Shown in pieces: positions 1 to 10,034 of a DNA stretch of 64,000 nt. Position numbers and translations under genes: made by a program. Positions within the stretch are counted from its first letter, which is position 1. The number at the start of each line of letters is the position of its first letter. The notes beneath the pieces were generated by a model. It was given only the letters and a program-made list of their open reading frames with translations, was not told where the DNA came from and searched no databases. The DNA lies in NCBI GenBank assembly GCA_024220505.1, contig JAKZZE010000002.1, positions 310,001 to 374,000 of the forward strand, read 5' to 3'. Source of the stretch: Rhizopus arrhizus (Eukaryota; Mucoromycota; Mucoromycetes; Mucorales; Rhizopodaceae).

Positions 1-542
1 TACAATTAGTGAATGCAGTAAGATGGTTGCATGAACATCATATCGTACACAGAGATTTGAAATTAGAAAGTGAGTTGTCTAAGATGTAGTAATGTAAAAT
101 ACTAATGAATCATATCACAGACATATTGATCCACAAAGAAAATGAACAAGTTACATTAAAAATAACCGACTTTGGTTTGGCAAGAGTAGTTGATCCAGAA
201 GCGCCTTTATTAACCACTCGTTGTGGAAGTGAAGAATATGCAGCACCAGAGATTGTGCAAGGCAAAGAATATGATGGAAGAAAAACTGATACTTGGGCAT
301 TGGGTATCATATTATATGCTCTCTTAGTAGGTTATTTACCATTCCGTTATGACACACGTAAACAAGAAAAAGTATCCCAGTTATTCTATCGTATCGTAAA
401 AGCAGAAGTAAAATGGCCCACAGATGATCTTTCAGAAATAAGCTCAGAAGCCAAATTTGTTGTAGCTAGGATACTGGAAAGAAATCCAGAAAAGAGAATT
501 CATATCAATGATATTGAACATTTACCTTGGTTTAACATGTAA
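1..542 (+). CDS. Ser/Thr protein kinase, CAMK-like, C-terminal part (partial)
   Basis: Partial gene running in from the left edge: exon 1..69, intron 70..120 (gtgagt...cacag), exon 121..542, stop TAA at 540. Splicing joins the catalytic loop as HRDLKLEN, so the frame is right. Later motifs follow in order: DFG (magnesium binding), CGSEEYAAPE (activation segment and APE), then DTWALGIILYALLVGYLPF of subdomain IX and a final R in subdomain XI. The reaction is ATP-dependent Ser/Thr phosphorylation. The KLEN catalytic loop and GYLPF stretch resemble fungal CAMK-group kinases of the Ypl150w kind (from memory). The protein ends soon after the kinase core, so there is no long C-terminal regulatory tail. 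The N-lobe, including the P-loop and catalytic Lys, lies outside the window. Substrate unknown. Confidence 0.9.
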
Positions 543-1250
543 TAATATTCACCTTTTTCTCTTTTATACTTTTTTTTTTTTTGTAATCACATTTGTTAGT
601 TAAAGGAAACAAATAATTCTTTAATCATACAATAAGAGAGAAGCAGAAGAAGAAAAAAAGAGGGTTGTCGTATCCTTTTGTTCATTGGGTCCTAATGATT
701 TTGATGCTTAGCTTAGTTTTAATTTCAAAAGAAAAATCATGCAAAAATGTAACAGAAAGTGAAATGATTTCTACAATTTAACCATCACTTGATCAGAGTT
801 CTATTGTTAGTGGATGGAATTATTTCACACTATCTTAATGCAAAGAATCCTTTGCTTACCATTTCCAGGGGTGTGTGAGAGAAAAAGAGAGAGAGAAAGA
901 GACGAAAAGTGTGTGTAGCTTATTTAATTATATGCAGCCGATAATCTCCAATAGGATGTCTACATGAACAAAGATGAGGTATGAAGAATGATTGAACTTG
1001 TAGTTATTCAATCGTAAATGATGGGTTTATTGAAAGTCAATGAATCACAAACCAAACAGAGACAGAATATCAAATTGATTTATTGAATAAGGATGTTTAT
1101 GGTAACAATAAGGTGGTTTTATTTGTCGGTTACCTTTTATAGAAAACTCAAATCGTATTCAACCATAGAATTCCTTTAAGCTTCTTTTCCCTTTCCTTTC
1201 CTTTCTTTTTAATTGTTTTACTACTTTTTTATTCTTAATCTATAATTCAT
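543..1250. other. Intergenic region between kinase and RING gene
   Basis: AT-rich spacer holding the kinase 3' UTR and the promoter of the next + strand gene. A GA-rich stretch lies near 876-912 and a pyrimidine-rich run (ctttccctttcc-like) just before the RING gene start. No coding signal seen. Confidence 0.6.
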
Positions 1251-2416
1251 ATGGAAACAGAAGAAACTGAAAACAACCCGAGAACAGTGAGATCAAATTG
1301 GTTGATTTATTCATGGAATCAGATATCGAGAGCAAACAAGGTCATTTTGATCCTATCACTTTTATTAGTGATCTTACAAGTAAGACAAAAAATTAACATA
1401 AAAAAGAAAAGTGGTAAAGATAATGATGATCTTATTAGGTTTCTGCTACAATAACAGTGTTAATCATTGGACATAGTAACAAAATACAACCTCCTCCTCA
1501 CTGTGAAGAACCTCTAGAAATCTATTTAATCATTTACGTCATTCGAGTCGGCCTATCTTTTCCCCTCATCATTTATCAGCATCTTTCACAAAGACATAGG
1601 AATGAAGATGATTCAAATTTCATGATGAGCGGATGGGCTTATCGACTCAAGTCACTTTTAGACTTATTTTCTATTCTTTGGTTCATCGTTGGCAATTATC
1701 TTATATTCTCTCCTTCTAATTGTTCAACAGATGCTTCTTTATTTTACTATACTATTTTGGCTTTTGTCATTTTAGGTTATGCATTGCTTTTGATACCCAT
1801 TGTGATCTGCATTTCTGCCATTTTTTGCTTACCATTTGTATTAGGTAGACCAACTGTACGATGATGTATCCATCCTAATCTGTTGAATAGTGGCAATGCG
1901 TAGTTTTAACATCAATGTATCCGCTTTCATGGAAGGTGGTACGAAAGAAGACCTTGGAAAAATTCCTGTATTTAAATACAAGGCACCAACGAATGAAGAT
2001 ATAGAAAGGTGTGATCAAGGGACATCAGCACAACCTCAGCTTGAAAATACAGAAAGTAGAACAAAGCCAGAAAGAAAAGCTAATTTTATAAAGAGATGGA
2101 TGAAACGCCATACGACAACGATGGCAGAAAAAGAAGAAGAGCAGCAAGAGATTGAGTATTTGACGATTTCAAGATCAGAGAATGCTCTTTGTTCGATCTG
2201 CTTGTGTGAATATGAGAATGAGGATTTAATATGTAAATTATGGCAAGTATTCATTGATCAATCTTTACAAATTAAGACTTATAAGTTTGGGGCAGGTGCA
2301 ATCACATCTATCACAGGGACTGCGTTAAAGAATGGTTGAGTTTAAATGCAAAATGTCCATTATGCAAACGCGATTTTAGGGGTAAACACTTTATTCAGAG
2401 TGAAAGTGTTCGATGA
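1251..2416 (+). CDS. Membrane-anchored RING-H2 E3 ubiquitin ligase
   Basis: Exons 1251..1379, 1439..1844, 1891..2242 and 2296..2416 give 335 residues. The N-terminal half has about four hydrophobic segments: near residues 29-50, IYLIIYVIRVGLSFPLIIY, LLDLFSILWFIVGNYLIF, and a long segment ending FCLPFVLG. A cytosolic linker follows, then a C-terminal RING-H2: CSIC, then C-N-H-IYH-RD-C, then CPLC. This is the usual C3H2C3 ligand order, so it should bind two zinc ions and recruit an E2. The layout (several TM segments, then RING-H2 at the C-terminus) is that of membrane E3 ligases acting at ER/Golgi or endosomal membranes; the exact compartment is not visible. The last intron must be read as GC-AG (donor gcaagt at 2243) to keep the RING in frame. 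The 3' end faces the cornichon gene with 22 bp between stop codons. Confidence 0.85.
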
Positions 2417-2438
2417 GAAGGATGGTAATCATTTTTTA

Positions 2439-3046
2439 TTAATCAGAAACAAGAGCTACAATCATGCGATAAACATAATACAGGAAACACTAACCGAAAT
2501 GTAAATAATTTCTTTATGCGTCCATCTATCATGTTCTCTTACCACAGCATAAAATCCAAGTTTAATAAAACTTTCTCTTTTATGTTTAGACAACGTTCGA
2601 AATACCTCTGTAGCATCATACATGTGTGAGCGATCTGTGATTCTATTAAGAATAACATCAGTTTCAATCCATGGCACTTTGCTATTACTTTTTTATGTTG
2701 TGTATTGTCACTGGTAAATTGATAAGCATCGAAAACCAATGACCAGTAATTATAAAGAGAAAAACTAAAAATGCCTGAAGTCCAATTTCTGGTAAAACAA
2801 ACTTTTTTTCATACAAACTAAATTACTGTCTGAAATGTAGAATTGTTATTCATTTACCTGATTGAGTTTATTACAACAGTCAATGGGGTTAATGTAGTCA
2901 CATTCTAAATCTGAAAGCATAATGACCTATTTATTCCATTAGTCCTCAAGAAACAACCTTTAATACTTTACAAAAAACATCGTTAAGAATAATAAAGTCG
3001 CACATAGTAAAAGTGCAATGATAAACAATATTGAAGGTCCAAACAT
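2439..3046 (-). CDS. ERV14: Cornichon/Erv14 family ER cargo receptor
   Basis: Five exons on the minus strand: 2972..3046, 2858..2926, 2689..2801, 2543..2642 and 2439..2489, 135 residues, matching the usual cornichon length of about 138. Diagnostic blocks are SDLECDYINPID after the first membrane segment, HMYDATEVFRTLSKHKRES, the KLGFYAV block and a C-terminal YYVYRMIVALVSD. All splice junctions keep phase and none of the parts is a long ORF, so simple ORF calling would miss the gene. Family members are three- or four-pass COPII cargo receptors that carry membrane proteins out of the ER. In yeast Erv14 is needed for axial budding and for delivery of many plasma-membrane proteins. Convergent with the RING gene. 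Confidence 0.92.
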
Positions 3047-4916
3047 TTTTTTACTAGAAAATAAAAGTAGAATAAATAAAAATTAATGCCTAAAAGAGAT
3101 GAAGTCTGTAAACAATCTTCTTCCCCAAGTTTTGTCCAGTTTATATAACCTATTATAGAAAATTGTCATTGCTTGTGTGATCAGAGACCATTGTGTACAG
3201 AACTTAAAGTCCAATGATGCAATATATTTGATCTAAAGGGAACTTTATAATACATTATGACTGAGCCAGAAAGAAAGAAAAAAATAGTTCAATTGATAAC
3301 ACCAAGTTACAGAATACATGCTCATACAGTTTGGGGACTGCACAATACTTTTTTTTTTTTTTTGATTCAAGAAAAATCACGTTTAGCAGCTTCTCTTGTG
3401 GATAAGATAGAGTGATAAAGATACTCTTGGATGATTTAAGCGTGTATGGATTATTAATAGCATACCTTTTAACAATAGATTTATGTAGCGCTCCTTATTA
3501 TCACTTATTTTTTCTATGGTAAACAAAGAAAAAAGTTATAAACGATTTATTGGAAAGGATGAGTATCAAATCACAATGGTGATAAGACAAACACGATCTT
3601 TTACGCTTAAAATCACAAGGACAAGTGAATGCATAAGGATAGGATATCAAATCCCTTCTGTAAGAATGACTTTTATTAAACAATGTAATGTTTAGCGTCT
3701 TTGGTACATTTTAATCTTTTATTATAGATAAATCAATGTCACTCTAATATATAATTTTGTATTATAAGCCTGATGGCATAAGCTTTGAATAACCACAATG
3801 TCTGCTTTTTCAATTATTCATCCTATTTTCTTAAAGGTCCCTTCGATTGACTCCATCAGTGAGATGCTGGAATGTAATTTATTTTGTAATTGTAGTAGTC
3901 ATTGTTAGTCATTGTATTTTGATGCATTCTTTCTAAGGATTTCTATAGTACGGTAACTCTCTCCCCTTTAATACCTAGACTCTTCTTATTTTTAGTTATT
4001 ATCAAGTTTCAGAGTGTTCACTGGGCTTCCCAAACAAACAAAATTAGTGCTGCCTCGACCTATTTGAGGCCTAGAATAGAAATATTTATATGCGTCAATC
4101 ATATTGAACTATTTTTGCTTACCCGAGAATTGGGAGGGGGGTTATCACTTTTCAGTATCAATTACATTACCTTGAGCATCCATCAAAATCATGAACATTC
4201 CGTAAAATAATAGAACACTTGAAAACAGAGCATGCAGCTATATAAGCAATGTAACTGTCTCTATAACTTACACAAAAGCACCGCTTTTTTTCCCCACTGC
4301 ATCTTCTTGGGTAAGAAGTGAACCAAACTGTGAAAAGTATACCAATTATGAATTATAGTTTGTCAGAGGATAAACAAACAGAGCATAGGATGCATGGACC
4401 CTTAACATACAATTTCATGTGTTGTATCAGTCTGCATTATGCTGTTTATAAAACCAAAAAATATCCAAAGGATGCATAAGACCTATTTCTTTATTAACAG
4501 TACAATTAAATGAAAGCTATAGTTCATCTCTGTTAATCCCTTATCTGTTATTTTTTTTAATACTACATCATAGCTGACTGAGTGGCTATACACTCGTTAA
4601 TGCAACTGTATTTTTTCTTTGTGTCCCCTTTAATATTAATTTCAAGTTTCAGATAATAGCTACTTGTCCCTTGAGTTTTGGGGGGAAACATGATCTTGTA
4701 GTTTTAATTTGCATTCATTTTTGTAGTTTTATTACTTTATTTAAATTTAATAGAATGAAGTCAATAGTACACCATAAGGAGATGTTCATGTTTAGTATTG
4801 CAAGGCCTTCAAGTTGAATAATTAGGAGGCAATGTATATCAACTTATTTTTTTTTGTTTCCCGAAAAAAGCAGATTACTACCCTTTTTTTTCCTTTCTTT
4901 TTCTCTTTTTTTTTGC
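3047..4916. other. Long intergenic region, nothing recognised
   Basis: About 1.9 kb between the divergent cornichon and coiled-coil genes. It is AT-rich with a run of T near 3351-3363, a G-run near 4133-4140 and a T/C-rich stretch just before 4917 that probably belongs to the promoter or 5' leader. Short ORFs here have no protein-like composition. No RNA gene recognised. Confidence 0.5.
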
Positions 4917-5881
4917 ATGTCCATGTCGCAACTCATGTCAACCTCAATAAAGCCTGACATTGTTCCTATTCATAATATAAGTAGTTACAGCATTAGCTCA
5001 TACAGTTCCTTTGAATCTCCTACATCCCCTACTGAACCAAAAATAAAAAATGAAGATCAAGAAGCACGAATAAGGCAGCTCAATCAACAAATAGACCATT
5101 TAACAGTAACTAATGCACGACTAAAAAGAGCCAACCACATATTAAAAACAGACAGTGATCGAAGGGTAGAAGAAGAAACAGTAGAACTCAAGCAGGCCTT
5201 GAAAAATCTAGTTGAGCAAAATATTCGGTTACAAAGATCCAATCGATTATTAAGAGATGATATGGATACACTTCGAGTTAAAAAGATTTGATATTTATCA
5301 CAAAAGGTATTAAACTGTTTCCTACTAGGAAGAATTGACAAATATAAAACAAGATCATATAAGAAAAATGACACACACAGGACCAGAGTATGAATATTTA
5401 GTACAAATGGTAAATGCTTTATATCAACAGTTGTTATCAAGTAAACCGCAATGCTTAAATACATGCTGCTATACTGGGAAACCAATTGAGATAAAAGAAG
5501 AAAGACATGTATGTAGACCAGCTATACAATCAGACGTACCAGCCGGACGTATACAAAGCCGACTAGAAGTAGACAATCAACAATTAAAAGAGAATATGGA
5601 AAGGTTACAGAGTGAGAAAGAGACACTGACTGAGCTAATAAATGATAAAGAAGAGGATAATAAAATATTAAGACATGAATTAAAATTAAAGGATGACATT
5701 GTTAAACAATTGGAATATGATTTTCAGCAAATGGAATTGGAAGTCAATGATTTACAAAAGGTAAATTTAGTGCACAATAATCAAGTTTTATTTATTAGTT
5801 TTATAGGATTTGTGTTACAACCATCCTTCAGCAGAAAGTTCATTATCTGAATTGCATTCATTTCCTTCAGTTCCCATTTGA
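4917..5881 (+). CDS. Coiled-coil protein of unknown function
   Basis: Exons 4917..5276, 5329..5760 and 5807..5881 encode 288 residues. I chose the ATG at 4917; an upstream in-frame ATG at 4854 would add a pyrimidine-tract-derived hydrophobic stretch that looks like untranslated leader. Residues 1-55 are Ser-rich with a PTSPTEP patch. From about residue 60 two heptad-rich coiled coils follow (IRQLNQQIDHLTVTNARLK, then a second near residues 190-255 rich in K/E/L/N). A short Cys-containing linker (CLNTCCYTGKP) separates them. The C-terminal 25 residues are Ser/Pro-rich. Such proteins usually act as oligomeric scaffolds; no family was recognised and no enzyme motif is present. Confidence 0.7.
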
Positions 5882-6248
5882 TGTAATATTTCAAAACTCA
5901 TTTTTGTTGTCATAGTGACATAAACAGATACCGGTTGTTATGAAATAAAACACTAATTCAGGGACAGCACATACACACACATACACTATTTCCAAGAATA
6001 GATGTCGCGTTTACTTGTCGCTTTTTTGTATATATTGTATTATAAACCTTGTGAAAATGCGACTTTACTTTTAGGAAATGGTGTACAGTGATTCCAACAA
6101 GCAATGTCGCACACAATCAAAATTGATGTCGTTGGCCAATTAACATTGATGTCGTGTCACACAATATGATGGTTTCTTGGCACTCGAAAAAATATAAAGG
6201 AGGGGTTTTCTTGTTTCCAGCGTTTCTTTTTCTTTTTCAATCATTAAC
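5882..6248. other. Upstream region of the DD34E transposase ORF
   Basis: Holds a short CA-repeat (near 5970-5985) and several gatgtcg/tgtcgc words (6001, 6102, 6126, 6148). I looked for inverted copies of this sequence downstream of the transposase ORF and found none by eye, so the left end of the element is undefined. Confidence 0.45.
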
Positions 6249-7532
6249 ATGAGCACAGTATTTTTGTTTGAAGATAGGCATGGAAATGTCGTTGATGAGA
6301 ATGGTGGTCCTGAACCCATGGAGTACATTGTTGATCAGAGTGAGTTTATTGTTGAGACGATTGCGACTCATAGTGAGTACTTGGAGCACGCGTCCGGTAG
6401 TGATTCATCTCGAGCCTGCCCAATGCTGATAGAAAAGCCAAAGGATGAAGACATTCGAATGAAGGAGGCTAATGTCAAACGTAATTATGTGCGTTATACC
6501 ATTCAAGATAAGGTTAGATTTTTCGACTTGAAGATTGAAAAGTGTATGAGCGCATCAGCCGCAGCGAAGCAGTTGGGTATTCACATTCGGACTGCTCAGA
6601 GATGGGTGAAACAATACAATACGTGTCCTGATAGTATTTTTGAAGTTTGTAAGCAGGTTGGTCGTAAATGCATCTTGGCCGAAGAGCATAAGTTAGCTGT
6701 TGCCGATTTCATTGATGCAAACCCCTCTGCTGCTGTTGTTGAAGTGACTGACCATTTGTTGAACCGATTCGATGACCTGAAAGTTTCACGAAGCACGGTT
6801 TACAATTTCATGAGAAGCGAATGCAATCTTTCCTTGAAGAAAGCTGACTTTCATTCCATCGAAAGAAACAGTCCAGCAAAGATTGAGGAGCGGCACGATT
6901 GGGTTCGCAAGTGGGAAAACACAGATACGAATTTCCTGACGAACTGTGTGTTTCTTGATGAGTCAGCCTTTGATATCAATATGAGATGCTCAAGAGCTTG
7001 GTCCAAAAAGGGCACTCCTGCCATTGTTACCAGGCCTACTACGAGGGCAAACACGACGTCTATATTGGGTGCCATCTCTGCCGCAGGTTTGATTGCAGTC
7101 GGTGTAAAAAAACCAAGGCCTGCTAAGAAGAGAAAGGCGGAAGGATATGTAAGTTCAGGGACGGTAACAGGCCACTATATCAGTTTCTTGAAAATGACTC
7201 TCGATGAAATGGACAAGCACCCGCATATGAAAGGTCATTATATAGTGATGGACAATGCACCTATTCACACATATGAGAATATAAAGAAATATATTGAGTA
7301 TCGAGGATATAAATGTGTGTATCTTCCTACTTACTCTCCTGAGCTTAACCCAATAGAACAGTTCTGGGCAGTGGCAAAGTGTAAGGTTAAGCGACACAGG
7401 CTTTTGCAGGAAGACACATTATCGAAAAGAATCAAAGAAGCCTGCAAAAGTGTGGAGATAAGTCATTTCAAAGGTTTTGTTTCGCATTCTAACAAATGTT
7501 GGGATAAATGTCGAAATAAAGTGCCCATGTAA
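6249..7532 (+). mobile_element. Intact DD34E (Tc1/mariner-like) transposase ORF
   Basis: A single uninterrupted 427-residue ORF. The N-terminal third holds two helix-turn-helix-like DNA-binding regions: SAAAKQLGIHIRTAQRWVK near residues 98-120, and a second ending near SRSTVYNFMR. The catalytic part has FLDESAFD (Asp at residue 237), IVMDNAPIH (Asp 335) and SPELNPIEQFW (Glu 370). The last two are separated by 34 residues, so this is a DD34E DDE domain. The start MSTVFLFEDRHGNVVDENG aligns with the start of the related element at 40543. No terminal inverted repeat was found beside this ORF, unlike the two relatives near 38 and 41 kb. It may be a recently immobilised copy or a retained host gene. 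Confidence 0.85.
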
Positions 7533-7565
7533 TAGCCACAAGCGGTTCCCCCCAAAAAAAAAAGA

Positions 7566-7590
7566 CTTGAGCCCTCTTGAGCCCTCTTGC
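7566..7590. repeat. Short direct repeat (ttgagccctc) after the transposase
   Basis: Two adjacent copies of ttgagccctc followed by a degenerate third (ttgcgccatc). They lie just past a run of ten A at the 3' side of the transposase ORF. Probably a slippage product or part of an element end. Confidence 0.5.
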
Positions 7591-7686
7591 GCCATCCGAA
7601 CGTTTTTTTCCCCTCCGCCGTTAAATATTTCTTCTCACGTTGGTTTTGGGGAGCCTTCCCTTCTTTTTGACCCATTTACTTTTCCC

Positions 7687-7830
7687 ATGCCAACAATTAT
7701 CTGTCTCAAAAGTTGTTGTCATGTCTGTCGCCATACTTTTGTTGAAACAAAAAAACTACGATCTCATCTTTTCAGCCAGCATGACGTTGATGTTCTCGTC
7801 AGCAACGTTACTTTACCAGTCAGATCATAA
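7687..7830 (+). pseudogene. C2H2 zinc-finger fragment
   Basis: A 47-residue open frame starting MPTIICLKSCCHVCRHTF and ending in TAA at 7828. It contains one C2H2 finger (C-x2-C-x12-H-x4-H: CHVC ... HLFSQH). It sits between the transposase and the decayed gene on the opposite strand. No continuation exon was found downstream, so I read it as a gene fragment or a first exon cut off by rearrangement. Family unknown. Confidence 0.4.
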
Positions 7831-7886
7831 ACATAAATGATTTAGAGATGCTATATCAATTGTCATGTTTATTTGTGTAAGATCAC

Positions 7887-8957
7887 TCAGTCTCTTTTCG
7901 GCGACAAATAAACGGTTGGAGACGGACTGCGGTCAGGAGCAGCAACTGACAAACCTACGACAATGTTGTTGAAAGCTGATTTTCGCGATTCGAGTAACTT
8001 GGCGTGTTCCAACTCGTCGGCCAATTTTGAATAATGTTCCTAAAGAGCAATTAATCAATTAATCGATCTTTCAACCCTCCTCATTGTATTCTACAAACCT
8101 TGAAATGTAAAAGACATGATAGTGTTTTGTTGAAAGCCGGTATTTCTTTTAAATGAATCGGAATCATCAATTGCTGAACTAGTGAAGCAACTGCTATGCC
8201 ATCCGTTTTCTTGATAATGTACATGTAACCATTGAATTCTAAAAAAAAATACACTCATTAAACCACGAAGCTAGATGTCATGCCTTTAAATTACCGTTCC
8301 AGTCCATGCATAATAAACTGCAATCATTGTCCATGTCATTTTCCTCGAGAGTTTTTCGCAGATCGTCCAACAGACATTTGTTTACGCGGATGTTCTTCGA
8401 TTGCTGTCGAATTAGCGTATTATCCGATGAAGTTGCTTTCTATTCGTTTGCACAAAGCTCCACATCGCAAACAGAGAGCAATAAATCGATTTTCCGCCCA
8501 TACACGTTTAACTTGTGATGATTGCCCAAGAACTTGCCATGTAACTCACGTGCTGCTTTGGTGACCTTGCTTGTTTTTTCACCGCTTGATAACGCAAGAA
8601 TTAGAAAAGATTATTACTTGAAGATTAATGCCAAAAGATTTAAATCGCTTACATTATGGGCATGAGATTAGTATCTCGTAGCAAAATGACAAGGATATGA
8701 TGGAATACTTGCAAAAAAATACATTTCCGTGATATTGTTGCTTTGTAACATTTCCCATTTTTTGATATGTCGGATACTATAAAAGCGTTTGAGTCTTATG
8801 CCGCCGCCCCCCTTTTTTTTGATTTAAGCTCTTACATGTATTCGTAAACGTCAACAACTTGAATCTTAATTGAATTTATCGCTTCATCCACCAATTCGGA
8901 CTTCAATTTTGCAAGTCGTTTCGTACAAGATATAACACCTTCCTGTACCAATTTCTA
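7887..8957 (-). pseudogene. Decayed member of a lineage-specific orphan gene family
   Basis: On the minus strand four or five exon-like blocks keep splice phase. They are: about 8836..8957 (encoding KRLAKLKSELVDEAINSIK), a block ending near 8653 (HHILVILLRDTNLMPIM), 8295..8584 (KLNVYGRKIDLLLSV and DVELCANE), 8099..8238 (NGYMYIIKKTDGIAVASLV) and 7887..8039 (KLADELEHAKLLESRKS to stop). An in-frame TAG at 8440..8442, just after CANE, breaks the third block where a Trp codon is the likely ancestor. The 5' part ends where a truncated LINE begins at about 8959, so retrotransposition may have removed the start. Exon order, the phase-2 junction before a glycine-led exon and the K/R-x-DL...EL...E pattern resemble the intact gene at 42157..43753. 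Molecular function unknown. Confidence 0.6.
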
Positions 8958-8958
8958 T

Positions 8959-9687
8959 AGATTTTGACAAGGATATAATTTGTCGAAAGGTGAAATAGAT
9001 GATTCAGCGTTCATCGATGCCTTCTGTTCGCAGCCCCACTGGATCAATTACAAACCTAAACCATTTCGGTTGTCTCTTATACAGCGATCTCTACCATCAT
9101 CGGCAATGCCACAAATACCAACCTCCAAGTGGTCACTTTTTTGGAAAATGCCTGTTTCGCCTGAAAGCCGGTCTTTATGGTATCGTCTATTCCATCGTAA
9201 ACTCTATAGCCAATCACTTCTTTCAAGATTTGACAACGGTTTGACCTCTTCACAATGTAAATTTTGTTCTGCTAATACTGAAGATTTACAGCCCCTCTTC
9301 GTGCGCTGTCCTATGAAATGGAGAGTATGGATAGATGTCTTCAATTTCTTTAGTCCACACCTCACTTTCACTCAAGACGATGTATGCTCAATTCTCTGGT
9401 CTTTTCAGCAGTTTACTTTTGTTGACAACATTGATCTCTGGACTCTCAGCTGCTGTGTGCTTTCCGTTATCTGGCGTACTCATTGGAGATTTACTATTGA
9501 CGGCTTTCCTTTTATTGATAAACAGTTGGTCACTCGTGCTATGTCGCAGTTTGCCACCCTCAAAAGAGGCGGACTCGACCTTGACTAGCATGTTCATTTG
9601 CCTACACTCTGTTCCGTTTGGTTCATACTGCTCTCAGACGTGTGACTCCTATTATAATTTATAAATAAAAATAAAAAAAAAAAAACA
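8959..9687 (+). mobile_element. 5'-truncated LINE (non-LTR retrotransposon) with poly(A) tail
   Basis: An open frame (8980..9588) encodes the C-terminal end of a LINE reverse-transcriptase polyprotein. The segment WKMPVSPESRSLWYRLFHRK is followed by CKFC and a LFVRCPMKW block, the zinc-ribbon-like region usually found after the RT domain. The frame ends at TAG 9586. About 75 bp further on an A-rich tail begins (aataaaaataaaaaaaaaaaaa, near 9664-9687). A 3'-only copy with poly(A) is the classic product of target-primed reverse transcription. It has landed at the 5' part of the minus-strand pseudogene. RT catalytic motifs are absent, so it is dead. Target-site duplication not identified. Confidence 0.8.
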
Positions 9688-10034
9688 CTGTATGAGATGG
9701 TCTTATCGTTATTTACACGTGACAAGCTTTTTTTACGAATTGAAAATTTTTTTTTTTACACTTAAATTCTCCTCTTTTTTTAGTGGATCGTTCAGTCTTT
9801 CTTTCCGTTTCTTTACTCTTCTTCTTTTTCTTATACCTTTTTTTATCTATAAAAAAGAACTTGCCAACACAACACAAGGAGGCTACAAAGACAACAAGAA
9901 AAGAAAGAGACTTTTCAACTAAAAAAAAAAAAAAGATCTTTCTTTTTTCTATTTATTTAAACAATTTGGTTGTTCTTTCTCTCTTTTTATCTCCTTTTTT
10001 TTCAACAAAGAGAAGTTCATTTCAGCGATAAACA
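9688..10034. promoter_or_regulatory. Pyrimidine-rich upstream region of the cyclin gene
   Basis: Between the LINE tail and the cyclin ATG lies a strongly T/C-rich leader (for example 9778-9846 and 9975-10003). This pattern precedes several genes in this window. Probably promoter and 5' UTR of the cyclin. Confidence 0.45.

Noticed and set aside
3501..3683. Short ORF in the long intergenic region
   Set aside because: Sixty codons, no motif, no splice-linked neighbours.
4854..4916. Upstream ATG of the coiled-coil gene giving an apparent signal peptide
   Set aside because: The hydrophobic stretch comes from a T/C-rich leader; the product is otherwise a soluble coiled coil and a second ATG follows at 4917.
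7463..7675. Minus-strand ORF overlapping the transposase end
   Set aside because: Shadow frame over a C/A-run and repeat; no homology features.
8980..9588. LINE open frame as a host gene
   Set aside because: The segment shows LINE C-terminal features and a poly(A) tail; ATG placement is incidental.
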